In this document: piece by piece, positions 33,191 to 42,099 of the stretch
Layout of the letters: every line of letters starts with the position of its first letter
How positions within the stretch are numbered: the stretch's first letter is position 1
NCBI RefSeq assembly: GCF_943914615.1
Contig: NZ_CALUCS010000001.1
Coordinates: 116,099 to 180,098, forward strand
Reading direction: 5' to 3'
Length of the DNA stretch: 64,000 nucleotides
Source: an uncultured Corynebacterium sp.
GTDB lineage: Bacteria; Actinomycetota; Actinomycetes; Mycobacteriales; Mycobacteriaceae
Made by a program: the position numbers and the translations under genes
Notes under the pieces: model-generated
Databases searched by the model: none
The model's input: only the letters and a program-made list of their open reading frames with translations
Told to the model about the DNA's origin: nothing

Positions 33191-33234
33191 AGTCTTCGGT
33201 GTCCTTGCCTAGTGTCTTCGCAGAGAGTCCGTAT

Positions 33235-34656
33235 TTAGACGTTCTTGCCCTGGGAGTGGTGCAGCATCTCGTCCCACTCGCGCACCTTCTTGCGCTCGCG
33301 CCCCTCGGCCTCGCCGAGCTCGCGTTCGTGCTTATCCAGGCTGTACCAGCCCTCCCACGTGGTGTGGGCAATGCCCTTGTCCTCGAGGAAAGCCTCAACG
33401 GCCTCTAGCTCCGGTTTCTCCGGGTTAAAGCCGATGCCGTTGGCAGCATCCTCCAGCAGGTTGGCGACGGCCTCGTTGGCGTCACCCTTCGTGTTGCCGA
33501 TCAGGCCGACCGGCCCACGGCGGACCCAGCCGGTGGTGTACACGCCGGGCAGGCGCTCGCGCTTCTCGGCCTCCGGGTCAGCGGAGCCCGGAACGCCCGC
33601 GATGCCATCGGCGGTAGGCCCCTCGGTCAGCACGCGACCACCGACGTTCGGCAGCACGTTCTGACGCTCATCCCACGGCAGGCCCGGCTGCTCATCGGAC
33701 TTGTAGCCCACGGCGCGGTAGACCGCGCCGACCGGCCACTCGGTGAGCTTGCCGGTTCCAGAGACAGAGCCATCGCCATTGAGCTCGGTTCGTTCGGTGA
33801 CGAATGCGGTCACTCGGCCTTCGGCGTCGGTCTTAACCTCAACCGGGGACTCGAAGAAGTGGATGTACAGCTTGTGAGGAGCGCCCTTCGGGTCGGCGAT
33901 GGCGTACTGCTCCAGGCGGGTGCAGACCATGTCCTGAATCTTGGACGCGCGGCGGGCTTGCTCGGAACCCTCGTCGTACTGGATGTCCTCCGGGTCGATA
34001 ACGATCTCGATCGTGTCGGAATCGTTGAGCTCCTTCAGCTCCAGCGGGGTGAACTTAGCCTGCGCCGGGCCACGGCGGCCGAAGACGTGGATCTCCTTGG
34101 CCTGGTTTTCCTTCAGGGAGTCGTAAACATTGTCCGGGATTTCGGTGACCTTCAGCTCCTCGCCGGTCTTGGCCAGCACGCGGGCGACGTCCAGGCCGAC
34201 GTTGCCCACGCCGACTACGGCGACGGAATCTGCGGACAGGTCCCACTTGTCCTCGAAGTACGGGTTGGCATCGTAGAAGCCGACGAACTCGCCGGCGCCG
34301 ATGGTGTGCTCGCCGCCGGGGATGTTCAGCGGGCGGTCATCGGTGGCGCCGGTGGCGTAGATAACCGCATCGTAGAACTGCTTGAGCTCGTCAACGGTGA
34401 CGTCCTTGCCGACGTTGATGTTGCCGAATAGGCGGATCTCGGGCTTGTCCATCACCTTGTGGAGGGACTTGATGATGCCCTTAATGCGTGGGTGGTCGGG
34501 CGCAACGCCGTAGCGGATCAGGCCGAAGGGGGCCGGCATGCGCTCGTAAATGTCGACGCTGACGTCGGCCTCAGACTTCGTCAGCGCGTCGGAGGCGTAG
34601 ATGCCTGCCGGGCCGGAGCCAATGACTGCAATGCGAAGTGGGCGATTTTCGGGCAT
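33235..34656 (-). CDS. fpr2: ferredoxin/flavodoxin--NADP+ reductase of the sulfate assimilation cluster
   Basis: 473 residues, FprA-type flavoprotein that passes NADPH electrons to ferredoxin for sulfite reductase. The FAD loop VIGSGPAGIYASDAL is at residues 11-25, the second nucleotide motif VVGVGNVGLDVARVL near 157, and TTGWVRRGPVGLIGNTKGDA near 370 is typical. It diverges from cysI with the regulatory region between, the same arrangement as fpr2-cysI in C. glutamicum. Confidence 0.92.
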   Translation of the reverse strand: MPENRPLRIAVIGSGPAGIYASDALTKSEADVSVDIYERMPAPFGLIRYGVAPDHPRIKGIIKSLHKVMDKPEIRLFGNINVGKDVTVDELKQFYDAVIYATGATDDRPLNIPGGEHTIGAGEFVGFYDANPYFEDKWDLSADSVAVVGVGNVGLDVARVLAKTGEELKVTEIPDNVYDSLKENQAKEIHVFGRRGPAQAKFTPLELKELNDSDTIEIVIDPEDIQYDEGSEQARRASKIQDMVCTRLEQYAIADPKGAPHKLYIHFFESPVEVKTDAEGRVTAFVTERTELNGDGSVSGTGKLTEWPVGAVYRAVGYKSDEQPGLPWDERQNVLPNVGGRVLTEGPTADGIAGVPGSADPEAEKRERLPGVYTTGWVRRGPVGLIGNTKGDANEAVANLLEDAANGIGFNPEKPELEAVEAFLEDKGIAHTTWEGWYSLDKHERELGEAEGRERKKVREWDEMLHHSQGKNV

Positions 34657-34857
34657 GTCAGGTGCAAATCCTTCTTGTTCGGGTTGTATTTCGGTTATTG
34701 GGTAAACCGCGGTGTTGAGCTCGCGCGGTGCGTTTTGTTGCTGCGCCGCGTGAACCGCATGAAGCGTTCGAGCTGCTCATGAATTTACACATTCTAATGT
34801 AGCGAAAATCCACGCAGGGTCGCTAAATCGGGTCACTGCGGGTAACTCCCCGAACTA

Positions 34858-34873
34858 TAGACAACTCTGTCTA
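34858..34873. promoter_or_regulatory. McbR-type operator (fpr2/cysI, distal)
   Basis: TAGACAACTCTGTCTA is an exact TAGAC-N6-GTCTA match to the C. glutamicum McbR consensus. It lies just upstream of the cysI -35 and about 60 bases upstream of the presumed fpr2 -10. Confidence 0.8.
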
Positions 34874-34937
34874 GAAAAATCAACATTTCGCTTGAATTTG
34901 TGTGGGATCCCATCTAGGCTGAACCGGACGATATAGA

Positions 34938-34953
34938 CAGACAGATCAGTCTA
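34938..34953. promoter_or_regulatory. McbR-type operator (cysI, promoter-proximal)
   Basis: CAGACAGATCAGTCTA fits TAGAC-N6-GTCTA with one mismatch, and overlapping TAGAC repeats extend it on both sides. It sits just after the predicted cysI transcription start, a position that would block elongation or initiation. Confidence 0.75.
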
Positions 34954-34971
34954 GACGGAATTTGAGGCACC

Positions 34972-36687
34972 ATGACCACCGGAACGACGACCGGCACCAC
35001 CGGACCGAACGCTGAAAATAAGCCAGCGCGCCCGCGCCGCAAAAAGCAGCGCAAGCCCCAGGGGCAGTGGGCTGTGGACGGCCGCGAGCCACTCAACGAC
35101 GACGAGCGGGTAAAGCAGGAAGACCCCGGAATCAGCGTGATGCAGCGTATCCGCGACATCTACTCCAAGGAGGGCTTCGACTCGATCCCCGCCGAGGACC
35201 TCGCTCCCCGCTTCAAGTGGGTCGGCATGTACACCCAACGCAAGCAGGGGCTCGACGGCGAAAAAACCTCGACCCTGACTAACGCGGAACTGCAGGACAA
35301 TTACTTCATGATGCGCATCCGCCTGGATGGTGGTGTGGTCAGCTCCGCCGGTCTGCGCACCATCGGCGAGATCTCCGAGAAGTACGCGCGCAACACCGCC
35401 GACTTCACCGACCGCCAGAACGTGCAGCTGCACTGGATCCGCATCGAAGACGTCCCAACCATCTGGGACGAGCTGGCGAAGGTCGGCCTGGATTCCTTCT
35501 TTGGCTGCGGCGACGTGCCGCGCGTCATCCTCGGCTCCCCGGTCGCGGGGATCGCCAAGGATGAAATCATCGACGGCCGCCCGGCCATCGAGAAGATTAA
35601 GAAGGAACTGCTGCCGGACCCTGAGTTCGGCAACCTGCCCCGCAAGTTCAAGTCCGCGATCTCCGGCCACGCCCGCCAGGATGTCACCCACGAGATCCAG
35701 GACCTCGCCTTCATTGGCTCCGAGCATCCGGAGCACGGTCCCGGCTTCGACGTCTGGGTCGGCGGTGGCCTGTCCACCAACCCGATGCTCGCCCAGCGCC
35801 TGGGTGTGTGGGTGCCGATCGACGAGGTGCCCGAGGTGTGGGCTGGCGTAGTTCGCATCTTCCGCGACTACGGCTACCGCCGCATGCGCAACCGCGCCCG
35901 CCTGAAGTTCCTGGTGGCCGACTGGGGCGTAGAGAAATTCCGTGAGGTCTTGGAAAACGAGTACCTCAAGCGCCCGCTGCTGGACGGTCCGGAGCCGGAG
36001 GTGTACCCGGGCTACCGCGACCACGTCGGCCTGCACGAGCAGAAGGATGGCCGCTTCTACCTGGGTGTTAAGCCCACCGTCGGCCACACCGACGGCAAGC
36101 AGCTGCAGCAGCTGGCGGACCTGGCGGAAAAGCATGGCACCACCAACATCCGCACCACCCCGGATAAGGAGCTCCTGTTCCTGGACCTGGAGCGCGAGGC
36201 CGCGGAGGCCCTTGCCGCGGATCTGGAGGAACTCGGCCTGTCCGCCAAGCCCTCGGCCTTCCGCCGCGACATCATCTCCTGCACTGGCCTGGAGTTCTGC
36301 AAGCTCGCGCACGTCGTCACCAAGCAGCGCGCCATTGCGCTGGTCGACGAACTGGAGGATCGCCTGGGCGACCTCGATGTGCCGCTGAAGATCAGCCTCA
36401 ATGGCTGCCCGAACTCCTGTGCACGCACCCAGGTGGCGGATATTGGCCTGTCCGGCAAGATCCTCACCACTGACGAGGGGGAGCGCGTGGAGGGCTTCCA
36501 GGTGCACCTCGGCGGAACCATCGGCCTGGAGCCACACTTCGGCAAGAAGGTGCGCGGCAACCAGGTTTACTCCAAGGATCTGGGCGACTATGTGGTGCGT
36601 GTGGTGGAGAACTTCAAGTCCCACCGCACCGAAGGTGAGGAGTTCCGCGATTGGGTTGTTCGCGCCGACGACGAGCTGCTGGTGTAG
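34972..36687 (+). CDS. cysI: ferredoxin-dependent sulfite reductase
   Basis: Reduces sulfite to sulfide with six ferredoxin electrons. 571 residues. Cys437, Cys443, Cys479 and Cys483 (SCTGLEFCK and GCPNSCART) bind the [4Fe-4S]-siroheme centre in the family's CX5C...CX3C pattern. The siroheme/substrate region DRQNVQLHWIRIED and FFGCGDVPR are present. The first 35 residues are a Thr/Gly then Arg/Lys-rich extension. First gene of the cysIXHDNYZ cluster, with McbR-like operators upstream. Confidence 0.95.
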   Translation: MTTGTTTGTTGPNAENKPARPRRKKQRKPQGQWAVDGREPLNDDERVKQEDPGISVMQRIRDIYSKEGFDSIPAEDLAPRFKWVGMYTQRKQGLDGEKTSTLTNAELQDNYFMMRIRLDGGVVSSAGLRTIGEISEKYARNTADFTDRQNVQLHWIRIEDVPTIWDELAKVGLDSFFGCGDVPRVILGSPVAGIAKDEIIDGRPAIEKIKKELLPDPEFGNLPRKFKSAISGHARQDVTHEIQDLAFIGSEHPEHGPGFDVWVGGGLSTNPMLAQRLGVWVPIDEVPEVWAGVVRIFRDYGYRRMRNRARLKFLVADWGVEKFREVLENEYLKRPLLDGPEPEVYPGYRDHVGLHEQKDGRFYLGVKPTVGHTDGKQLQQLADLAEKHGTTNIRTTPDKELLFLDLEREAAEALAADLEELGLSAKPSAFRRDIISCTGLEFCKLAHVVTKQRAIALVDELEDRLGDLDVPLKISLNGCPNSCARTQVADIGLSGKILTTDEGERVEGFQVHLGGTIGLEPHFGKKVRGNQVYSKDLGDYVVRVVENFKSHRTEGEEFRDWVVRADDELLV

Positions 36688-36690
36688 CCG

Positions 36691-36900
36691 ATGAGTGTTC
36701 CGGATAAAGACTCTCTGCCCAGTGTGAACGAGCAGGTCGGCGGCCGTGTGGGGCATCCGAATGCCCGTCGCGCGACGGTGAACAACTGCCCCTACTGCAT
36801 GTCCCAGAACCTGTTCCCGGACGCGGAGACCGACAACGCTTGGCAGTGCCGGGAGTGTATGCGGGTTTTCTCCGTCAAGTTCCACGGACAGCTGTTGTAA
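36691..36900 (+). CDS. cysX: CysX, small zinc-ribbon/ferredoxin-like protein
   Basis: 69 residues, 3 bases after cysI. Two Cys pairs (NCPYCMSQN and WQCRECMRV) form a CX2C...CX2C module, compatible with a zinc ribbon or a small iron-sulfur site. In C. glutamicum the equivalent gene is proposed to serve electron transfer to CysI; the Cys spacing here looks at least as much like a zinc ribbon, so that role is uncertain. Confidence 0.82.
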   Translation: MSVPDKDSLPSVNEQVGGRVGHPNARRATVNNCPYCMSQNLFPDAETDNAWQCRECMRVFSVKFHGQLL

Positions 36901-37012
36901 CTGACCTTTTATTGACGCCCCTTCGCCTCCCCCCTTATGAGGCCATTCGTGGGCTTTGGGTAGTTCGCGACGGTGGGGGCGTCACAAAGAATCTTAAACC
37001 CGGTTGTAGGAA

Positions 37013-37062
37013 TGGACAGATTGGTCTATTGTGGTGAAAGCCAATACAGACCGATCGGTCTG
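37013..37062. promoter_or_regulatory. internal cysH promoter with two McbR-type operators
   Basis: TGGAC-AGATTG-GTCTA (37013-37028) and the near-perfect dyad CAGAC-CGATCG-GTCTG (37047-37062) lie in the 245-base cysX-cysH gap. TTGTAG (37004-37009) with TATTGT (37027-37032) at 17-base spacing gives a plausible promoter, placing one operator in the spacer and the other at the start. It suggests cysHDNYZ can be transcribed separately from cysIX. Confidence 0.7.
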
Positions 37063-37145
37063 TCTAGGGGATAACCAAGAGTTCCCCCGAGTTTTTGAGA
37101 AGCACACTTCGACAAACTAACCATCAACCCCGAGAAGAGGAGCTC

Positions 37146-37946
37146 ATGAGCCTGGTAGATGCGACCGGCCTGCTCGGCGGGAATTCGGATGACTTCCGAG
37201 ACCCCGCCGAGAGTCCGCAGGGCGCGCCAACCAAGACCACGCCGCTGAGCGACGAGGAACGAGCAACCAACGAGCAGCTCGTCGCAGAGTGGAACGACAA
37301 GTTAGAGGGCGCCAGCGCCGAAGAAATCATGGACTGGGTGGCCGAGCACGTGCCCGGCAAGATCGCCGTGACCATGTCCATGCAGGACACCGTCCTGGCA
37401 GAGCTAGCAGAAGGCCGCCTGGCGGAAGATCGCGCAGAGCTGGTGTTCCTGGATACCGGCTACCACTTCGCCGAAACGCTCGAGACCCGCGACAAGGTCC
37501 AACAGCGCTACAACCTGCCGCTGGAGAACATCACCCCGGTGCTCAGCCGCGAGGAGCAGGACAAGGTCTACGGCCCGCGCCTGTACGCCCGCGACAACAC
37601 CGCCTGCTGCCGCATGCGCAAGGTCGAGCCACTGGCGCGGATGCTGAACCCCTTCAACGCCTGGATCACCGGCGTGCGCCGCGTGGATAACGCCCTGCGT
37701 GCTAACACCCCGGTGCTGGATGTGGACCGCACCGGCCGACTGAAGATCAACCCTATCGTCGCCTGGAGCGACGAGGACGTTGAGGCATACATCGCCGACC
37801 ACGACCTGATCATCAATCCCCTGACCAAGCAGGGCTACCCGTCGATCGGCTGCGAAACCTGCACCCTGCCGGTTGCCGAAGGACAGGACCCCCGATCCGG
37901 CCGCTGGGCCGGCTCCAACAAGACAGAATGCGGACTTCACACATGA
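37146..37946 (+). CDS. cysH: adenosine 5'-phosphosulfate reductase
   Basis: Reduces APS to sulfite. 266 residues. Cys154-Cys155 (NTACCRMRK) and Cys236/Cys239 (GCETCTLP) are the [4Fe-4S] ligands that mark APS rather than PAPS reductases, matching the absence of an APS kinase here. AVTMSMQDTVLAELA-type loop and FLDTGYHFAET are conserved. ATG 37146 lies after GAAGAGGAG. cysD overlaps the stop codon by 4 bases. Confidence 0.95.
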   Translation: MSLVDATGLLGGNSDDFRDPAESPQGAPTKTTPLSDEERATNEQLVAEWNDKLEGASAEEIMDWVAEHVPGKIAVTMSMQDTVLAELAEGRLAEDRAELVFLDTGYHFAETLETRDKVQQRYNLPLENITPVLSREEQDKVYGPRLYARDNTACCRMRKVEPLARMLNPFNAWITGVRRVDNALRANTPVLDVDRTGRLKINPIVAWSDEDVEAYIADHDLIINPLTKQGYPSIGCETCTLPVAEGQDPRSGRWAGSNKTECGLHT

Positions 37947-38857
37947 GCAATGAAAACACCACCGCCCTCTCGCCGCACCTGGCGAGCCTCGAGGCGGAAG
38001 CAATCGAGATCCTACGCGAAGTAGCAGGCCAGTTTGACCGCCCCGCGCTGCTGTTTTCCGGCGGCAAGGATTCCGTCGTGGTTCTGGAGCTAGCGAAGCG
38101 CGCCTTCCACCCCGCACCGGTTCCCTTCGAGCTGGTGCACGTGGATACCGGCCACAACTTCCCGGAGGTCATCGAGTTCCGCGACAAGATCGCCGCGGAC
38201 CCGAAGGTGACCCTGCACGTCGCTGCCGTCCAGGACTGGATCGACAGCGGTGCTATCCAGGAACGCCCGGACGGCACCCGCAACCCGCTGCAGACCGTGC
38301 CGCTGGTGGAGACCATCCAGAATCGCGGTTACGACGCGGTGCTGGGCGGCGCCCGCCGCGACGAGGAGAAGGCCCGCGCCAAGGAGCGTGTGTTCTCCGT
38401 GCGCGATAGCTTCGGCGGCTGGAATCCGCGCCGCCAACGCCCCGAGCTGTGGGGCCTGTACAACGGCCGCCACCAAGTGGGCGAGAACATCCGCGTGTTC
38501 CCGATCTCCAACTGGACCGAGGCCGACGTGTGGGACTACATCCGCGACCGCAACGTCGAGGTCCCGGCGATTTACTACTCCCACCAGCGCGAGGTCTTCA
38601 ACCGCAACGGCATGTGGCTAACCCCGGGCGAGTGGGGTGGCCCGAAGGAAGGCGAGGAGCTGGTCGAGAAGACCGTGCGCTACCGCACCGTCGGCGACAT
38701 GAGCTGCACCGGCGCCGTCCTTTCCACCGCCACGACCATCGAGGACGTGATCGACGAAATCCGCCAGTCCACCACCACCGAGCGCGGCGCCACCCGTGCC
38801 GACGACAAGCTCAGTGAGTCCTCCATGGAGGATCGCAAGAAGGAAGGTTACTTCTGA
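37943..38857 (+). CDS. cysD: sulfate adenylyltransferase subunit 2
   Basis: 304 residues, the ATP-pyrophosphatase subunit that forms APS from sulfate and ATP with CysN. The PP-loop FSGGKDSVVVLELA is near residue 39, followed by HVDTGHNFPEVIEFRD and the ARRDEEKARAKER segment. ATG 37943 overlaps the cysH stop (ATGA); an in-frame ATG at 37928 lies inside cysH. It shares one base with cysN (TGATG). Confidence 0.96.
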   Translation: MSNENTTALSPHLASLEAEAIEILREVAGQFDRPALLFSGGKDSVVVLELAKRAFHPAPVPFELVHVDTGHNFPEVIEFRDKIAADPKVTLHVAAVQDWIDSGAIQERPDGTRNPLQTVPLVETIQNRGYDAVLGGARRDEEKARAKERVFSVRDSFGGWNPRRQRPELWGLYNGRHQVGENIRVFPISNWTEADVWDYIRDRNVEVPAIYYSHQREVFNRNGMWLTPGEWGGPKEGEELVEKTVRYRTVGDMSCTGAVLSTATTIEDVIDEIRQSTTTERGATRADDKLSESSMEDRKKEGYF

Positions 38858-40116
38858 TGTCCACCAACCTGCCGACCCTCCGCCTGTGCACCGCCGGCTC
38901 CGTCGACGACGGCAAGTCCACCTTTGTGGGCCGCCTGCTGCACGATACGAAGTCCATCCTGGCCGACCAGTACGAGTCCGTAGAGCGCGTCTCCACCGCC
39001 AAGGGCCTGGAGAACCCGGATCTGTCGCTGCTGGTCGATGGCCTGCGCGCCGAGCGCGAGCAGGGCATCACCATTGACGTGGCCTACCGTTACTTCGCCA
39101 CTGACAAGCGCAGCTTCATCCTGGCCGACACCCCGGGGCACGTGCAGTACACGCGCAACACCGTCACGGGCCTGTCCACCTCGGAGCTTGTCATTGTTCT
39201 GGTTGACGCCCGCAACGGCGTGATCGAGCAGACCCGTCGCCACCTGACCGTGGCGGCGATGATGAAGATCTCCCACGTGATCGTGGCCGTCAATAAGATC
39301 GACGCGGTCGACTTCAGCGAGCAGGTCTTCAACGACGTGAAATCCGACGTGGACGCGCTGGTCTCCGAGCTGGGCCTGGCGCACGTCGACGTGATCCCGA
39401 CCTCCGCGCTGCTGGGCGACAATGTCGTCGAGCGCAGCCAGAACACCCCCTGGTACACGGGCCCGTCCGTGCTGGAGATCCTGGAGACCACCGAGCCGGC
39501 GAAGAACATCGCCGACGTGGAGCGCGGCCTGCGTTTCCCGATCCAGATCGTCATCCGCGACCACGCCACCGACTACCGCGGCTACGCAGGCCGCATCACC
39601 GCGGGCAAGGTGTCCGTCGGCGATAAGGTGCTGGCCGATGGCCGCGAGGCGATCATCGAGGGGATCGACGGCCCGGCAGGGGAGCAGCAGACCGCCACCC
39701 GTGGCGAGTCAGTCTCCCTGCGCCTGGACCGCGACATCGACCTGTCCCGCGGGGACATCATCGCCGCCCCGGACCTGCCGGAGTCGCAGCAGTCCTTCAC
39801 CGCGACGGTCTTCCACCTGTCCGAGTCCCCGGTGCGCCTGCGCAGCAATGTGCTGGTGCGCTACGGCACCGCGCTGGTACGCGGCCGCGTGGACGAGGTC
39901 ATCCGCCGTGTGGACATCTCCGGCCGCAACCGCAGCGAGGAGGAGATCGCTCACGGAAACGCCGATGAGCTGGCCCTCAACGACATCGCGGAGGTGCGCG
40001 TGACGGTGGCCGAGCCGCTGCCCGTTGAAACCTACCGCCGTGGCGGCCGCGTTGGTTCGCTGCTGCTGATTAACCCCGGTAGTGGCGACACCCTGACCGC
40101 AGGTCTGGTGAACTAG
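38857..40116 (+). CDS. cysN: sulfate adenylyltransferase subunit 1 (GTPase)
   Basis: 419 residues, EF-Tu-like GTPase that powers CysD. G1 GSVDDGKSTFVGRLL is at residues 14-28, REQGITIDVAYRYF near 67, G3 DTPGHVQYTRN near 91 and NKID near 146. The protein ends after the beta barrels, with no fused CysC kinase domain, consistent with the APS reductase pathway. Translation is coupled to cysD through TGATG. Confidence 0.96.
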   Translation: MSTNLPTLRLCTAGSVDDGKSTFVGRLLHDTKSILADQYESVERVSTAKGLENPDLSLLVDGLRAEREQGITIDVAYRYFATDKRSFILADTPGHVQYTRNTVTGLSTSELVIVLVDARNGVIEQTRRHLTVAAMMKISHVIVAVNKIDAVDFSEQVFNDVKSDVDALVSELGLAHVDVIPTSALLGDNVVERSQNTPWYTGPSVLEILETTEPAKNIADVERGLRFPIQIVIRDHATDYRGYAGRITAGKVSVGDKVLADGREAIIEGIDGPAGEQQTATRGESVSLRLDRDIDLSRGDIIAAPDLPESQQSFTATVFHLSESPVRLRSNVLVRYGTALVRGRVDEVIRRVDISGRNRSEEEIAHGNADELALNDIAEVRVTVAEPLPVETYRRGGRVGSLLLINPGSGDTLTAGLVN

Positions 40117-40117
40117 C

Positions 40118-40918
40118 ATGACCCGGCCGGCACCCATCATCTGCTTGGCACATGGATCCCGCCACCCGCAGGCGGACCAGGCGGTCTTCGAGATCGCCGA
40201 GCGCATTTCCGCGAGCACTGGGCTGCCGGCCTTCGCCGCTTTCCTGGATTTCCACCCCGCCACTCTCACGACGGTCGCCCACCGCGTCGTCGCGGCGGGT
40301 TACACGGAGGCGGTGGTGGTTCCTTTGCTGTTCACGCAGGCTTTCCACGCTCGCTACGACGTTCCCGCCGCGATTGCAGAGGCCGTTGAGTTTATTGACG
40401 CCACCTTGTCCGCCGGCCTGACCCTCCACCTCACCGACGGGTTGGGAATCGGCGCGGATATGGAGGAGCTGGTCGCCGACTTCACGGCCCAGTACCTCGC
40501 TGAAGTTCCCGTGATGGTTGGCACTGCGAGCGCTGAGAACGCTGAGAACGCTGACGCCGCGAACGCCGCAGTCAGCAGCAGCATCGACAAGCTCGCGCTG
40601 TACTCCGTGGGCTCCAGCCAGCCGGGCGCGAACGAGGCCGTCGCCGAGTTCGCCGGCCGCGTTGGCGCCCGCTTGAACATGCGCAGCACCCGCGCCTTCG
40701 TCGCCACCGGTAACAACCCGGGTCGCGACACGGAGGCGCTGCTGGAATTCGCAGACGAACGCACCGTCACCGTCCCGCTGTTCGTCAGCCCCGGCCTGCT
40801 CTGGGACAAAGCCAAGATCCGAATGCCAAACGGCCAGAAGTGTACGCGCCACCTCGGTGGCGCGGTAGCGCCGGTCGTCATCAACCGCGCCTGTCGCGCC
40901 CTGCAACAAGCGCACTAG
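40118..40918 (+). CDS. cysY: CbiX/SirB-type sirohydrochlorin ferrochelatase
   Basis: 266 residues with two CbiX-like halves. CLAHGSRHPQADQAVFEI (about residues 8-25) carries the metal-binding His, and VVPLLFTQAFHARYDVPAAI follows. The second half has ALYSVGSSQPGANEAVAEFAGRV. It likely inserts iron into sirohydrochlorin to make the siroheme cofactor of CysI. It begins one base after the cysN stop, inside the sulfate cluster, as in C. glutamicum. Confidence 0.85.
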   Translation: MTRPAPIICLAHGSRHPQADQAVFEIAERISASTGLPAFAAFLDFHPATLTTVAHRVVAAGYTEAVVVPLLFTQAFHARYDVPAAIAEAVEFIDATLSAGLTLHLTDGLGIGADMEELVADFTAQYLAEVPVMVGTASAENAENADAANAAVSSSIDKLALYSVGSSQPGANEAVAEFAGRVGARLNMRSTRAFVATGNNPGRDTEALLEFADERTVTVPLFVSPGLLWDKAKIRMPNGQKCTRHLGGAVAPVVINRACRALQQAH

Positions 40919-40988
40919 CCCTTCTAGCCCCTCACAACAAGTTTTCCCTCACGGATAGCCCCACACAGACAGCAAGGACTAACCCCTC

Positions 40989-42002
40989 ATGAAGATCTTG
41001 ATTTTTGCCCTCGTCGGCGTGGTCGCCCAGTTGGTCGACGGCGCGCTGGGCATGGCATTCGGCATCACCGCAACCACTCTGCTGATTTTCTCCGGCCTGG
41101 GCCCCGCCCACGCCTCCGCCGCCATTCACCTGGCTGAGGTTGGTACCACGCTGTTCTCAGGCCTGTCGCACTGGCGGCTGAAGAACGTCCACTGGCCGAC
41201 CGTCCTGGCCCTCGGCGTGCCGGGTGCCATCGGCGCGTTCATGGGCGCCTACGTGCTCAGTAACCTGTCCACAGAAGCGGCCGAGCCGGTTGTCTCCACC
41301 CTGCTCGTGCTCCTTGGAGCCTATGTGCTGGTGCGCAGCGTGGCCGTGCCGTGGAAGAAGGATGAAGACACTCAGCCGGTATCCACCACCCGCCGCTCCC
41401 GATTCGGCCTGGCGGGGCTGGGCCTGGCCGGGGGCTTCCTGGATGCCTCCGGCGGTGGCGGCTGGGGCCCTGTAACCACCTCCACCCTGATGAGCGTGGG
41501 CAAGGCCGAGCCGCGCCGCATCATCGGCACGGTAAACACCGCCGAGTTCTTGGTTGCGATCTCCGCCACCGCCGGCTTCGTTGCCGGCATGGGCTCGGAA
41601 TTGGCGGAAAACTGGCAGCCAGTCGTCGGCCTGCTGGTCGGCGGAGCCATCGCCGCCCCGATCGCCGCATGGATCGTAACGATTATGAAGCCAGAAGTAC
41701 TTGGCGGCGTGGTCGGCGGCCTGCTGATGCTGCTGAACTCCAGCCGCCTGGTGAACTACTTCGGTTTCCTCGGCGTGGTCGCCGTCATCCTGATCGGCCT
41801 GGCCGTGATCGTCGCCCTCGTCGTCGTGCGTAAGCGCTCCCTGCTGGAACGCTCCCTGACCGGCGACGATGCGCCGGAAAACCCCCGACAAGCCACCGCG
41901 GAAAGCGACGCGGAGACCACCGAGGGGCGGGCAAGTGGGCGTCACTACGAAGAAGAAAGAACGAAAGTGCAACAGCGCGAGAAAGAGCGCGCCAGGGGGT
42001 AG
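40989..42002 (+). CDS. cysZ: TauE/SafE-type sulfur anion permease
   Basis: 337 residues with about eight membrane helices: ILIFALVGVVAQLVDGALGMAFGI at the start and repeated LGVPGAIGAFMGAYVLSNL-type segments. The family moves sulfite, sulfate or organosulfonates; cluster position makes it the likely sulfate importer. The last 55 residues (after VALVVVRKR) are a charged, cytoplasmic, probably disordered tail. Last gene of the cys cluster. Confidence 0.88.
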   Translation: MKILIFALVGVVAQLVDGALGMAFGITATTLLIFSGLGPAHASAAIHLAEVGTTLFSGLSHWRLKNVHWPTVLALGVPGAIGAFMGAYVLSNLSTEAAEPVVSTLLVLLGAYVLVRSVAVPWKKDEDTQPVSTTRRSRFGLAGLGLAGGFLDASGGGGWGPVTTSTLMSVGKAEPRRIIGTVNTAEFLVAISATAGFVAGMGSELAENWQPVVGLLVGGAIAAPIAAWIVTIMKPEVLGGVVGGLLMLLNSSRLVNYFGFLGVVAVILIGLAVIVALVVVRKRSLLERSLTGDDAPENPRQATAESDAETTEGRASGRHYEEERTKVQQREKERARG

Positions 42003-42099
42003 AGCGAGGGCGAACCTTCCCCCGCGTGCCTCGCCAGTACGAGGCCGCCAAGGCACAATGGAAGTGAAGCGAAACTCCATCGAGGAAGGTATGTGAGCT

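Larger units (their letters stand above)
34657..34971. promoter_or_regulatory. divergent fpr2/cysI control region
   Basis: A 315-base gap with no gene. For cysI, TTGAAT (34892-34897), 17 bases and TAGGCT (34915-34920) form a promoter. For fpr2, TAGAAT on the minus strand (34796-34791) is a possible -10. Two McbR-type palindromes lie inside and are listed separately. The region is AT-richer than the surrounding genes. Confidence 0.6.
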
